Source of the DNA: Reyranella sp.
GTDB taxonomy: Bacteria > Pseudomonadota > Alphaproteobacteria > Reyranellales > Reyranellaceae
Reading direction: 5' to 3'
Length of the DNA stretch: 64,000 nucleotides
Assembly: GCF_030651995.1 (NCBI RefSeq)
Contig: NZ_JAUSBN010000066.1
Location: 1-64,000, forward strand
The notes beneath the pieces were generated by a model. That model did no database searches. It saw nothing but the letters and a program-made list of their open reading frames with translations, and was not told where the DNA came from. This document shows, piece after piece, positions 8,836 to 17,935 of this stretch (position 1 is its first letter; each line of letters begins with the position of its first letter). The position numbers and the translations under genes are program-made.

Positions 8836-10143
8836 TCAGGCGACTGTCCGTTCGCCCCCTGTGACGGGCAGGCGCGCCGGACCTGAGCGACGCGCCGCCG
8901 CCAGACGTCGAGCCTCGGCATCGCGGCCGGAGGCCAGGTAGGCCTGCAGCAGCGTCGCTTCCACCAGGTCGCCCTGCGCGCGGCTGCCGCCGATACGTTC
9001 GCGCTCGGGCAGCATCGGCTCGATCAGGTCGATCGTGGCCGCATAATCGCCGCGCCGGTAGGCCGCGAAGGCGCGGGCCACCGCGGGGATGACCGATCCG
9101 GACGGATAGCGTCCGGCGCTCGCCAGCTCCTCGATGGCCCCGATCCATCCTTCGAGCGCGGCGTCGTCGCCTGTGGCGGCGTAGGTCAGCGCGACATGCC
9201 AGTCGGCCAGGGACATGCCGGGGCGCGGCAGCTTCTCGTGCGCATAGTCCTTGAGCTTCGCCCAGCGCGCCGGATCGCGCGGATGGCCCGCGAGCTCCGA
9301 TCGCCAGAGGAAGGCCGCTGAATCGGAGAGCTTCTGGTGAATGGCGCCGCGATGATCGTCGGCGCAGAAGGCCTCGTTGTAGAGGCGCAGTCCGCCTTCG
9401 AGATTGCCGGCGTGCAGCTCGAACAGGCCGAGATGCCAGCTGAGATGGCCGAACAATCCGCCGCCGCGATCGTAGACCGGCAGCCAGTCCCGCAGGAACT
9501 CGATGCCGGCATCCTGTTCCCCGGTCTCGTAGCAGAGATGGGCGAAGGCATGGGCGCCATAGGCGTTGCGCCGGTATTGCGCGAGGGAGCGCTCGATCAT
9601 CGGGCGCGCCTCGTCGTGCCGCCCGATCTCCGACAAAGCCATCCCGCGATGCGCCTCGAACCACCAATCCTCGCCGTAGTGCGAGGCGAGGCCATCGAGA
9701 AAGTCGGTGAGGTCCTGTTCGCGGCCGGACAGGCCGGACATCCCGATCAGTCCGCCCTGGTTGGCGGCGAGGCTCAGTACCAGCGCATCGCGCGGCCATG
9801 TCTGCACATGGGTGCGCAGCGCCGCCAGGGCGGCGACCGACTGACCGGCGAACAGCGACCGAAAGACCTCGATCTGGCTCCGCTCACGCGCCGAGACTTC
9901 TTCAGCGCGGGACGAAGCCATCGCAAGGTCCGCGCGCATCGCCTCCGTCTTGCCAGCGAGCTGGGCCGCGCGGGCCCGGCCGATATAGGCCAAGGCGAAA
10001 GCCGGATCGGCCGCGATGGCCCGCTCGAACGAGGCGGCCGCGCCGGGATAGACCGTCAGCAGGAGATCGACGCCCTCGACATAGGCATCGCGCGCCGCAG
10101 CGCTCGTCGTGGAGAGGGGAAGGCCGTAGCGGTCCGTCAGCAT
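8836..10143 (-). CDS. tetratricopeptide repeat protein (TTC38-like)
   Basis: A 435-residue, largely helical cytoplasmic protein. Pairs of TPR-like helices begin near the N-terminus (AASFERAIAADPAFALAYIG). The overall pattern, with DALVLSLAANQGGLIGMSG, HLSWHLGLFELHAGN and then YNEAF, resembles the TTC38 family of soluble TPR proteins, whose function is unknown. The ATG at 10143 is chosen because GGAGG lies 5-6 bases upstream and homologous length is about 430-470 residues. It starts 35 bases after the GMC oxidoreductase stop, so the two are probably co-transcribed. Confidence 0.85.
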   Translation of the reverse strand: MLTDRYGLPLSTTSAAARDAYVEGVDLLLTVYPGAAASFERAIAADPAFALAYIGRARAAQLAGKTEAMRADLAMASSRAEEVSARERSQIEVFRSLFAGQSVAALAALRTHVQTWPRDALVLSLAANQGGLIGMSGLSGREQDLTDFLDGLASHYGEDWWFEAHRGMALSEIGRHDEARPMIERSLAQYRRNAYGAHAFAHLCYETGEQDAGIEFLRDWLPVYDRGGGLFGHLSWHLGLFELHAGNLEGGLRLYNEAFCADDHRGAIHQKLSDSAAFLWRSELAGHPRDPARWAKLKDYAHEKLPRPGMSLADWHVALTYAATGDDAALEGWIGAIEELASAGRYPSGSVIPAVARAFAAYRRGDYAATIDLIEPMLPERERIGGSRAQGDLVEATLLQAYLASGRDAEARRLAAARRSGPARLPVTGGERTVA

Positions 10144-10178
10144 GTGACCTCCAGAAGATCGATTGTCACCACGCCCCG

Positions 10179-11810
10179 TCACGCAGCCCGCGCCACTTCG
10201 GCCGCTGCCAGCACCATCGAAGCACACTTCTCGCCGATCATGATGGCAGGGGCATTGGTGTTGCCGCTGGTGAGGGTCGGCATGATCGAGGCGTCGGCGA
10301 CCCGGAGGCCGGCGATGCCGTGGACCCTGAGCTCCGGATCGACCACGGCGCGCGGGTCGTTGCCCATCTTGCAGGTGCCGACCGGGTGATAGGTCGTCTC
10401 GGCATTGTTGCGCACCCATTCGAGCAGATCGGCATCGCTCTGGAGATGGGCGCCGGGGGCGATCTCCTGGCCGGTGACCTCCTTGAGCGGTGAGGTCGCC
10501 ATCAGCTCGCGGCCCTTGCGCAGCACGGTCACGATGCCGGTGCGGTCGTGCTCGGTGGACAGGAAGTTGAAGCGGATCGCCGGCGGCTCGGCGGGGTCGG
10601 CCGACTTGATGTGGACGGAACCGGTGCTTTCGGAGCGCAGCACGTTCACGTTCATGGTGATGCCCTTCTGCGCCGACACGCGCCGCTCCTTGCCGACCAT
10701 CTCGTAGAGGAAGGGCGCGATCGAGATGGTGGCGTCGGGCGAGTCGAGGCCCACGCGCGTGCGGAAGTAGAGCCGGATCGGCACCGCCGTCGACGCGAGA
10801 AAGCCTTCACGGAACATCGCGTATTTCAGCGCCTCGCGGGCCAGTCGCCAGCCGCGCGCATTGTCGTTGAAGGTGAGGTTCTTGCCCGTGATCTCGAACT
10901 TCATGCGCGGCGAGTAGTGGTCGCGCAGGTTCTCTCCGACACCTTGCAGCTCATGGACCGGCGTGATGCCGAGCGCGCGCAAGCGGTCTGCCTGGCCGAT
11001 GCCGGACAGCTCGAGCAGCTTCGGCGAATTGATCGAGCCGCCGGAGACGATGACCTCGCGCGTCGCCCGCGCCTCGCGCTTCTGGCCATTGACGGAATAG
11101 CGAACGCCAACGCAGCGCTTGCCTTCGAGGATGAGGGATTCTGCGATCGCACCCTGGTCGATCTGCAGGTTGGTGCGCGAACGCGCCGGGTCGAGGTAGC
11201 AGAAGGCGGTGCTCTGGCGGCGTCCCTTGGTGATCGTCACCTGCGACATGCCAATGCCTTCCTGGGAGGCGCCGTTCTGGTCGGGATTGTAGGGCAGGCC
11301 CATCTTCTCGGCCGCCTCGATCATCTTCTCGAGCAGGGGCACCTTGTGGCGCGGCGTGTGGGTGACGGGGAGGATGCCGTTGCGGCCACGGAATTCGTCG
11401 GAGCCGCCCTCGAACCGCTCTATGCGCTTGAAGATCGGCAGCACGTCCTGGAAGCTCCAGCCGCGATTGCCGAGTTGGGCCCAGTGGTCGTAGTCCTGCG
11501 CCTGGCCGCGGATGTAGACCATGCCGTTGATCGAGCTGGAGCCACCCAGCATGCGGCCGCGCGGCACGGCGATGCGCCGCCCGCCCGAGCCTTCGTCAGG
11601 CTCCGAGGAGTAACACCAGTTGACCGCCGGATCGTCGATCATCTTGGAGACGCCGACCGGGACCTTCGACCAGAAGAAGTTCGAGCCCTGGGTGCCGGCT
11701 TCGAGCAGCAGGACGCGATGCTTGCCGCTCTCGGTCAGCCGGCTGGCGACGACTGCGCCCGCGGACCCGGCACCGACGACGATGTAGTCATAGGTCGAGT
11801 CGTTCTTCAT
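10179..11810 (-). CDS. GMC family FAD oxidoreductase (choline/alcohol dehydrogenase type)
   Basis: A 543-residue flavoprotein. The N-terminal dinucleotide-binding motif is YIVVGAGSAGAVVASRL (about residues 9-25) with ELLEAG-like strand LLLEAGTQG. GMC signature 1 is visible as GRMLGGSSSINGMVYIRG, and signature 2 as SGGSINSPKLLELSGIG. The C-terminal catalytic region reads TTYHPVGTCKMGNDPRAVVDPELRVHG, giving the conserved active-site His. These enzymes oxidise primary alcohols such as choline or aliphatic alcohols; the substrate here is not predictable. The start at 11810 has GGGAGA 8 bases upstream. Upstream in-frame codons run into the divergent promoter region shared with the SDR gene. Confidence 0.93.
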   Translation of the reverse strand: MKNDSTYDYIVVGAGSAGAVVASRLTESGKHRVLLLEAGTQGSNFFWSKVPVGVSKMIDDPAVNWCYSSEPDEGSGGRRIAVPRGRMLGGSSSINGMVYIRGQAQDYDHWAQLGNRGWSFQDVLPIFKRIERFEGGSDEFRGRNGILPVTHTPRHKVPLLEKMIEAAEKMGLPYNPDQNGASQEGIGMSQVTITKGRRQSTAFCYLDPARSRTNLQIDQGAIAESLILEGKRCVGVRYSVNGQKREARATREVIVSGGSINSPKLLELSGIGQADRLRALGITPVHELQGVGENLRDHYSPRMKFEITGKNLTFNDNARGWRLAREALKYAMFREGFLASTAVPIRLYFRTRVGLDSPDATISIAPFLYEMVGKERRVSAQKGITMNVNVLRSESTGSVHIKSADPAEPPAIRFNFLSTEHDRTGIVTVLRKGRELMATSPLKEVTGQEIAPGAHLQSDADLLEWVRNNAETTYHPVGTCKMGNDPRAVVDPELRVHGIAGLRVADASIMPTLTSGNTNAPAIMIGEKCASMVLAAAEVARAA

Positions 11811-11937
11811 TTCCGTTCTCCCTCGGGCGCAAGGGGAGCAGCCCTCGCGCGCGCTGACAAGCCTCGACGGGTGCGAACCGCGCTCCGGTTTCGCCCACGG
11901 GAATACCCTGCCATGCTGGTGGCCTTCCGGAGTCCTC

Positions 11938-12714
11938 ATGCCGCAAAACGTGCTCGATCTCTTTCGCCTGACCGGCCGCACCGCTCTGGTCACCGGTGCC
12001 CGCCGCGAAATCGGCCGGGCGATTGCTCTGGCGCTCGCCGGCGTGGGCGCGAAGCTGGCGATCCACCATGCCGACACGGAGCAGGAGAGAGCCGACGCCG
12101 CCGCGGTCGTGCGCGAGATCGAACAGGCGGGTGGAAAGGCGCGGGCCTTCGGACAGGATTTCGCCGTGGCCGATGCGGGGCGTCATCTGGCGGCGGCGGT
12201 CTCGGCCTGGTCGCCGGTCGATATCCTGGTGCTCAACGCGTCGATCGAACTGCCGGAACCCTTCGACGAAATCACGCGCGAGCGGTTCGACCGGCAGATC
12301 GCGGTCAACCTGCGCAGCCCGCTGGAACTGTTGCAGGATCTCGTCCCGCCCATGGGCGGACGCGGCTGGGGCAGGGTCGTCACCATCGGCAGCGTCCAGC
12401 AGGTCCGGCCGCATCCGCAGATGATGGTCTATGCCGGCACCAAGGCGGCGCAGCTGAACTGGTCGTGGAATCTCGCCCGCCAGTTCGGCGGACAGGGCGT
12501 CACGGTGAACAATCTGGCGCCCGGCGCCATCCTGACGGCGCGCAACCGCGATCAGATGGCCACCGAGGGCGAGGCGCTCGTCCAGCGCATCCCGACCGGC
12601 CGGCTCGGCCAACCCGGAGACCTCGTCGGTGCCGCCCTGCTGCTGTGCTCGGACGCCGGCGCCTACATCAACGGCGTTAATCTTTACGTCGATGGGGGCC
12701 GCGCGATCGCCTAG
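11938..12714 (+). CDS. SDR family NAD(P)-dependent oxidoreductase
   Basis: A 258-residue classical short-chain dehydrogenase. The Rossmann glycine motif reads TGARREIG (residues 19-26), where the family usually has TGxxxGIG, so the middle Gly is replaced by Arg-Glu. The NNAG position reads NAS (100-102). The catalytic Ser is near 152, Tyr165 and Lys169 sit in YAGTK, and the C-terminus ends GVNLYVDGGRAIA. Cytoplasmic. It lies divergent from the first GMC gene and directly upstream of the subunit 3/GMC pair (29-base gap), which suggests a joint sugar or alcohol oxidation pathway; that role is inference. Confidence 0.92.
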   Translation: MPQNVLDLFRLTGRTALVTGARREIGRAIALALAGVGAKLAIHHADTEQERADAAAVVREIEQAGGKARAFGQDFAVADAGRHLAAAVSAWSPVDILVLNASIELPEPFDEITRERFDRQIAVNLRSPLELLQDLVPPMGGRGWGRVVTIGSVQQVRPHPQMMVYAGTKAAQLNWSWNLARQFGGQGVTVNNLAPGAILTARNRDQMATEGEALVQRIPTGRLGQPGDLVGAALLLCSDAGAYINGVNLYVDGGRAIA

Positions 12715-12743
12715 GATTGCCCCTGCACGTCAGTAGGATTCAA

Positions 12744-13220
12744 ATGGCCGCCGCTTCCGAAACTCGACTTTCCGCCGCTGAAACCGACGCCCTCCGGAAG
12801 ATCGCCGGAACGATGGTTCCGGCAGATGCCGTCCTCGGCATGCCGGGCGCCGACGATCCGGCCATCCTCGACGACATCGTGAGATCGGTGGGCCGGGACC
12901 TTCCTCTCGTTCGCGAAGCGCTGACCGCGATCGCGACAAAGTCGTCCGGGGTGTTCGCCGAGATGGACCAGGCCGCGAGAGAAGGCCTGATCAACGATTG
13001 GTACGCGAGCGGCGGCGCGCCGGCGGTTGCCCTCGGGCGGGCGATCCTGGGCGCCTACTACCGCGACGATCGCGTGCTGTTGGCCCTCGGGCATGAAGCC
13101 CGCGCGCCCTTCCCCAAGGGCTACGTGCTGGAGCAGGGCGACTGGTCGCTGCTCGACGTCGTACGCGGCCGGCAACCCTTCTGGCGCGACGATCGGGTCG
13201 TCCCGATTGAGGATCGCTGA
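12744..13220 (+). CDS. gluconate 2-dehydrogenase subunit 3-like protein
   Basis: A 158-residue protein. Its beginning (LSAAETDALRKIAGTMVPAD) is the family's usual opening, 'L...E...L..L...I.P.D..PGA'. Members are small gamma subunits that accompany GMC-type catalytic subunits. The next gene, starting 1 base after its stop, is such a catalytic subunit. Most known gamma subunits carry a Tat signal that exports the folded heterodimer; none is visible here, so this pair is probably cytoplasmic. The ATG at 12744 is preferred over an upstream in-frame codon because homologous residues begin just after it. Confidence 0.8.
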   Translation: MAAASETRLSAAETDALRKIAGTMVPADAVLGMPGADDPAILDDIVRSVGRDLPLVREALTAIATKSSGVFAEMDQAAREGLINDWYASGGAPAVALGRAILGAYYRDDRVLLALGHEARAPFPKGYVLEQGDWSLLDVVRGRQPFWRDDRVVPIEDR

Positions 13221-13221
13221 C

Positions 13222-14826
13222 ATGGCCGGCAACCAAAAGGTCGATGTCCTGATCATCGGGTCGGGCGCGTCGGGCGCCGCCGTGGCGTGGAGCCTGGCCG
13301 AGACGAAGATGCGCATCCTCTGCCTGGAACAGGGAGACTGGATGAAGCCGACCGACTTCCCCAGCAATGGCCGCGATTGGGAGGCTCGGCGCTACACGGA
13401 TTTCGAGATCAGTCCGAACCGTCGCGGGCGGGACACCGACTATCCGGTCAACGACGACAATTCGCTGATGAAGATCGCCAACTTCAACGGTGTCGGCGGC
13501 GGCACGATCATCTACACGGCCCACTGGCCGCGCATGCATCCCTCCGACTTCAAGGTGAAGTCGCTGGACGGCGTGGCCGACGACTGGCCCGTCGACTACT
13601 GGGCGCTGGAAAAGTTCTACGAAGAGAACGACCGGATGATGGGCGTCTCCGGCCTCGCGGGCGACCCCGGCGTGCCGCCGCGCCATCCGCCGATGCCGCC
13701 CATTGCGCTCGGCAAGACGGGCACGCGCTACGCCCAGGCGATGAACCGGCTGGGCTGGCACTGGTGGCCCTCCGACAGCAGCATCGCCACCACCGATTAT
13801 GAGGGTCGCGCCCGCTGCATCAATCTCGGTCACTGCACGCCGGGTTGCGCGCAGGGCGCCAAGGCCAGCACCGACATCACCTACTGGCCACTCGCGCTGC
13901 GATCCGGCGTCGAGCTGCGCACGCGCTGTCGGGTGCGCGAGATCACCACTGACGAGCACGGCATGGCGGCCGGTGCGATCTATTATGACGCCGACGGTGT
14001 CGAGCAGTTCCAGCCGGCCGAAGTCGTCATCCTGGCCTGCAACGGGGTCGGCACGCCGCGCCTGCTGCTGAACTCGGCCTCCGCGAGGTTTCCGAACGGA
14101 CTTGCCAATTCGTCGGGCCTCGTCGGCAGGAACCTGATGCTGCATCCGTGGCCCATCGTCTCCGGTTATGTCGACGAGCCGCTAGACGGCGGGCGCGGGC
14201 CGATCAACACCATCTGGAGCAAGCAGTTCTACGAGACCGATCCGTCGCGTGACTTCGTGCGCGGCTACACCTTGCAGTTCGGCCGCGGCACCGGCCCGGC
14301 CAACCAGGCGATCGTCGGGGCCGCCTCGGGGCTGCTGCCCTGGGGTCGCGACCATCATCGCCGGTACCGGCGGATGCTCGATCACCGGCTGAGCATCGGC
14401 GTCGCCTGCGAGGATCTGCCCGAGGAGCACAACAGGGTCACCCTCGATCCCGTGCTGAAGGACAGCAACGGCATTCCGGCACCGAGGATCGACTACACGA
14501 TCAGCGACAACACGCGCCGCATGATGGAGCACGGCATTGCCCGCGCCGAGGAGATCCTCACCGAGGCCGGCGCCACCGATCTCTATGCATCCCGAACCGC
14601 GTTGAACTATCCGGGCCATTTACTCGGGACGGCGCGCATGGGTACGGACCCGGAGCGCTCGGTGGTGAACCAATGGGGTCGGGCTCACGACGTGAAGAAC
14701 CTGTTCATCGTCGACGGCAGCATCTGGGTCACCTCGGGCGGCGTAAATCCGACCTCCACCATCCAGGCCCTGGCGCTCTACGTCGCCGATCAGATGAAGC
14801 AACGGCTGGCGGCGCTGTTCGACTGA
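13222..14826 (+). CDS. GMC family oxidoreductase with Cys cluster (gluconate/glucose dehydrogenase large-subunit type)
   Basis: A 534-residue FAD enzyme. The FAD motif LIIGSGASGAAVAWSLA starts near residue 10, and NFNGVGGGTIIYTAHWPR (88-104) is the substrate-side loop typical of gluconate-dehydrogenase-like GMC enzymes. Cys199, Cys205 and Cys209 form C-x5-C-x3-C, a spacing like that described for the [3Fe-4S] ligands of heterotrimeric FAD-glucose dehydrogenase. The C-terminus has HLLGTARMGTDPERSVVNQWGRAHDVKNLF and then the GGVNPTSTIQAL active-site segment. No signal peptide and no adjacent cytochrome subunit are seen, so the electron acceptor is unknown. It is co-transcribed with the subunit 3 gene. 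Confidence 0.92.
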   Translation: MAGNQKVDVLIIGSGASGAAVAWSLAETKMRILCLEQGDWMKPTDFPSNGRDWEARRYTDFEISPNRRGRDTDYPVNDDNSLMKIANFNGVGGGTIIYTAHWPRMHPSDFKVKSLDGVADDWPVDYWALEKFYEENDRMMGVSGLAGDPGVPPRHPPMPPIALGKTGTRYAQAMNRLGWHWWPSDSSIATTDYEGRARCINLGHCTPGCAQGAKASTDITYWPLALRSGVELRTRCRVREITTDEHGMAAGAIYYDADGVEQFQPAEVVILACNGVGTPRLLLNSASARFPNGLANSSGLVGRNLMLHPWPIVSGYVDEPLDGGRGPINTIWSKQFYETDPSRDFVRGYTLQFGRGTGPANQAIVGAASGLLPWGRDHHRRYRRMLDHRLSIGVACEDLPEEHNRVTLDPVLKDSNGIPAPRIDYTISDNTRRMMEHGIARAEEILTEAGATDLYASRTALNYPGHLLGTARMGTDPERSVVNQWGRAHDVKNLFIVDGSIWVTSGGVNPTSTIQALALYVADQMKQRLAALFD

Positions 14827-14875
14827 AGGCCAGACCGGGAAGCCAGCGTGAGGATTTTCGGCTAGTCTCTCCGCC

Positions 14876-15766
14876 ATGATCGACAAACTGGAATTCCTGC
14901 TTGCGCTCTCCCAGGAGCGGAATTTCAGCAAGGCGGCCGAGCTGTGTGGCGTCACACAGCCCACTTTCTCCGCCGGCATCAAGAGCCTCGAGGACATGCT
15001 CGGCGTCATGCTGGTGCAGCGCACCTCGCGCTTCATCGGCTTCACCGCCGAGGGCGAGCGTGTGCTCGACTGGGCGCGCGGCATCGTGGCCGATACGCGT
15101 GCAATGCGGCAGGAGGTGAGCTCGCTGCGCAAGGGGCTCAGCGGCCGGCTGCGGATCGCCGCCATCCCGACGGCGCTCGCCATGGTCTCGGCGCTCACCA
15201 CGCCGTTTCGCGCCCGGCATCCCAACGTGAAGTTCACCATCCTGTCGCGGACCTCGATCGAGATCCTGTCGATGCTGGAGAACCTCGAAGTCGATGCCGG
15301 CCTGACCTACATCGACAACGAGCCGCTCGGCCGGCTGCGCGCGGTGCCGCTCTATACCGAGCAGTACCGGCTGCTGACCTCGGAAAGCAGTCCGCTCGGC
15401 GAACGCGAGAGTGTCACCTGGGCCGAGGTGGGCAGGATTCCGCTGTGCCTGCTGACGCCGGACATGCAGAACCGGCGCATCATCGACCAGCTCCTGAACG
15501 AGGCCGGCGGCCAGGCCGATCCGACGCTCGAGTCGAATTCGATGATCGTGCTGTTCTCCCATGTCCGCACCGGTCGCTGGGCCAGCGTCATGCCGCAGAA
15601 GCTGGCCGACACGCTCGGCCTGACCGAGCACCTGCGCTCGATCCCGATCGTCGAGCCGGACGCCACCCACTCGATCGGCCTCGTCGTGCCCCGGCGCGAG
15701 CCCATGACACCCCTGGCGACGGCCCTGGTTGCCGAAGCAACCCAGTTGGCGGCGACCCTGGCCTGA
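14876..15766 (+). CDS. LysR-type regulator, probable regulator of the fds operon
   Basis: A 296-residue LysR protein. The winged helix-turn-helix occupies the N-terminus (FLLALSQERNFSKAAELCGVTQPTFSAGIKSLEDMLG), and a periplasmic-binding-protein-like effector domain begins near residue 90. It lies immediately upstream of and in the same direction as fdsGBAD. Known fds operons often have a LysR gene in this position, so control of formate dehydrogenase is likely. The gap to fdsG contains an ATAG-N7-CTAT dyad, a plausible binding site. Confidence 0.9.
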   Translation: MIDKLEFLLALSQERNFSKAAELCGVTQPTFSAGIKSLEDMLGVMLVQRTSRFIGFTAEGERVLDWARGIVADTRAMRQEVSSLRKGLSGRLRIAAIPTALAMVSALTTPFRARHPNVKFTILSRTSIEILSMLENLEVDAGLTYIDNEPLGRLRAVPLYTEQYRLLTSESSPLGERESVTWAEVGRIPLCLLTPDMQNRRIIDQLLNEAGGQADPTLESNSMIVLFSHVRTGRWASVMPQKLADTLGLTEHLRSIPIVEPDATHSIGLVVPRREPMTPLATALVAEATQLAATLA

Positions 15767-15800
15767 CGATTGTTTGCACCCGCCCAAGAGAGCGGCTTTG

Positions 15801-15815
15801 ATAGGTTTGTTCTAT
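15801..15815. promoter_or_regulatory. candidate LysR operator upstream of fdsG
   Basis: ATAG and CTAT arms separated by 7 bases form a perfect dyad of the T-N11-A type used by LysR proteins. It lies in the only sizeable gap between the LysR gene and fdsG, about 93 bases before the fdsG ATG. The assignment to this regulator is by position only. Confidence 0.5.
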
Positions 15816-15907
15816 TGCACCACTGAACAGCTTTATTGAGGCCAGGCACGCGGTCGCGGAATATTCATCAACCAGAGCCGGCGAAAAGAGCCTGCCGGCC
15901 GCTTTGG

Positions 15908-16387
15908 ATGGAGTGCACGGTGTCGTCGCGTTGGAACGAGGCCGAGGCCACGGAAATCGTCCGCCGCCATGATGTGCGGGAGGGAGCGCTGCTGCCGATC
16001 CTGCACGATCTGCAGGCGGCTTTCGGGTATGTCCCGGAGCCGGCAATCCCGTTCCTGGCGCACGCTCTGAACATCACGCGCGCCGAAGTTCATGGCGTCG
16101 TCTCCTTCTATCACGACTTCCGTCGCGAGCCGGCGGGCCGCCACGTGCTGAAGCTCTGCCGCGCCGAGGCCTGCCAGTCGATGGACGGCGAGGCCTTGGC
16201 CAGGCGCCTGCTCGACCGGTTCGTCCTCGACTGGGGCGGAACCACGCCCGATGGGAGGGTCACGATCGAGGCGACCTATTGCCTGGGCCTCTGCGCCTCC
16301 GCTCCCTCGGCGATGCTCGACGGCGAGCCGATGGCGCGGCTGAATGACGAGTCGATCGACGAGATCGCCCGCGAGGTCTCGCGATGA
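15908..16387 (+). CDS. fdsG: NAD-dependent formate dehydrogenase gamma subunit
   Basis: A 159-residue NuoE-like subunit holding one [2Fe-2S] cluster. The four ligands are visible as Cys84 and Cys89 (LCRAEACQS) and Cys125 and Cys129 (TYCLGLCAS). FdsG passes electrons between the diaphorase FdsB and the molybdenum subunit FdsA in the soluble cytoplasmic complex. The ATG at 15908 gives the usual family length (about 160); a longer in-frame extension upstream has no family similarity. Its stop overlaps the fdsB ATG by 4 bases. Confidence 0.95.
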   Translation: MECTVSSRWNEAEATEIVRRHDVREGALLPILHDLQAAFGYVPEPAIPFLAHALNITRAEVHGVVSFYHDFRREPAGRHVLKLCRAEACQSMDGEALARRLLDRFVLDWGGTTPDGRVTIEATYCLGLCASAPSAMLDGEPMARLNDESIDEIAREVSR

Positions 16388-17925
16388 CGACACGCTTCTT
16401 CGTGCCGCGCGATGCCGCCGCCCGCGCGGTAGGCGCCGACAAGGTCGCCATCGCCTTGCGCGAAGAGGCCGGGCGGCGCGGCATCGAAATCGAGATCGTG
16501 CGCACCGGGTCGCGCGGCCTGTTCTGGCTCGAGCCCATGGTGGAAGTCGAGACGCCGGCCGGGCGTATTGCCTTCGGGCCTGTCGCAGCACGCGATGTGC
16601 CGGGCCTGTTGGCGGGCGGCCTGCCGATCGGCCTCCGTCATCCGCTGTGCCTCGGTCGGCCCGAAGACATTCCCTTCCTGAAGCGTCAGACACGGATCAC
16701 CTTCGCGCGCTGCGGCGTCGTCGATCCGCTGTCGCTTGCCGACTGGCGGGCCCAGGGCGGCGGTCGTGGTCTCGACCGCGCCCGCAGCCTCGGGCCGGCG
16801 AAGACGCTGGCGGAGGTGACCCGGTCTGGCCTGCGCGGTCGCGGCGGCGCGGGCTTCCCGACCGGCATCAAGTGGCAGACGGTTGCCGACGCTTCGGCGG
16901 ACCGGAAGTACATCGTCTGCAACGCCGACGAAGGCGATTCGGGCACCTTTGCCGACCGTATGCTGCTGGAGGGAGATCCCTTCGCGCTGATCGAGGGGAT
17001 GGCGATCGCCGGCTTCGCCGTCGGTGCAGCCAAGGGCTTCGTCTACATCCGTTCCGAATATCCCGATGCGATACGAATCTTCGGGCGTGCCGTGCACCTT
17101 GCCGAGGGCGACGGGCTGCTCGGCGCCGGGGCCGGGTTCGACATCGAGGTTCGCGTCGGCGCCGGCGCGTATGTCTGCGGCGAGGAAACCGCGCTGCTCG
17201 AGAGTATCGAGGGCAGGCGCGGCCAGGTGCGCGCCAAGCCACCGCTGCCCGCGCACAGGGGCCTGTTCGGCCGGCCGACGATCATCAACAACCTGGTCTC
17301 GCTGACCACCGTGCCGTGGATCCTGGCCGAGGGTGCCGAGGCCTACGCCTCCTTCGGTATGGGACGCTCGCGCGGCACCATGCCGATCCAGCTCGCGGGC
17401 AACATCCGGCAGGGCGGCCTGTTCGAGGCGGCGTTCGGCGTGACTCTGGGCGAGCTGGTCGACGAGATCGGCGGCGGCACACGGAGCGGGCGGCCTGTGC
17501 GGGCGGTACAGGTCGGCGGCCCTCTGGGCGCGTACTTCCCGCGTGCCCTGTTCGATACGCCGTTCGACTACGAGGCCTTTACGGCGCGCGACGGGCTGAT
17601 CGGTCATGGCGGCATCGTCGTTTTCGACGACACGGTCGACATGGCGCGCCAAGCCCGCTTCGCCATGGAGTTCTGCGCGATCGAGTCCTGTGGGAAGTGC
17701 ACGCCCTGCCGCATTGGTTCGACACGCGGCGTGGAGACCATCGACAAGATCATCCGCGGCGAGCGGAGCGCCGCCAACCTCGAGCTCGTCGAGGATCTCT
17801 GCCAGACGATGAAGTTCGGCTCGCTCTGCGCCCTGGGCGGCTTCACGCCCTATCCGGTGATGAGCGCGATCAGGCATTTCCCCGAGGATTTCCTCCGCTC
17901 GCCCGTGAACGTGGCTGCGCAATAG
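16384..17925 (+). CDS. fdsB: NAD-dependent formate dehydrogenase beta subunit (diaphorase)
   Basis: A 513-residue NuoF-like flavoprotein. The N-terminal 120 residues form a thioredoxin-like/NuoE-like extension. The NADH-binding glycine loop is GRGGAGFPTGIKW (about 152-164), the FMN-site segment NADEGDSGTFADRMLLEGDP follows, and the [4Fe-4S] motif ESCGKCTPCRIGSTRG has its Cys at about 436, 439 and 442, with a fourth in SLCALGG near 481. It reduces NAD+ with electrons from formate. It is translationally coupled to fdsG and 10 bases upstream of fdsA. Confidence 0.96.
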   Translation: MTTRFFVPRDAAARAVGADKVAIALREEAGRRGIEIEIVRTGSRGLFWLEPMVEVETPAGRIAFGPVAARDVPGLLAGGLPIGLRHPLCLGRPEDIPFLKRQTRITFARCGVVDPLSLADWRAQGGGRGLDRARSLGPAKTLAEVTRSGLRGRGGAGFPTGIKWQTVADASADRKYIVCNADEGDSGTFADRMLLEGDPFALIEGMAIAGFAVGAAKGFVYIRSEYPDAIRIFGRAVHLAEGDGLLGAGAGFDIEVRVGAGAYVCGEETALLESIEGRRGQVRAKPPLPAHRGLFGRPTIINNLVSLTTVPWILAEGAEAYASFGMGRSRGTMPIQLAGNIRQGGLFEAAFGVTLGELVDEIGGGTRSGRPVRAVQVGGPLGAYFPRALFDTPFDYEAFTARDGLIGHGGIVVFDDTVDMARQARFAMEFCAIESCGKCTPCRIGSTRGVETIDKIIRGERSAANLELVEDLCQTMKFGSLCALGGFTPYPVMSAIRHFPEDFLRSPVNVAAQ

Positions 17926-17935
17926 AGGACCTGTC

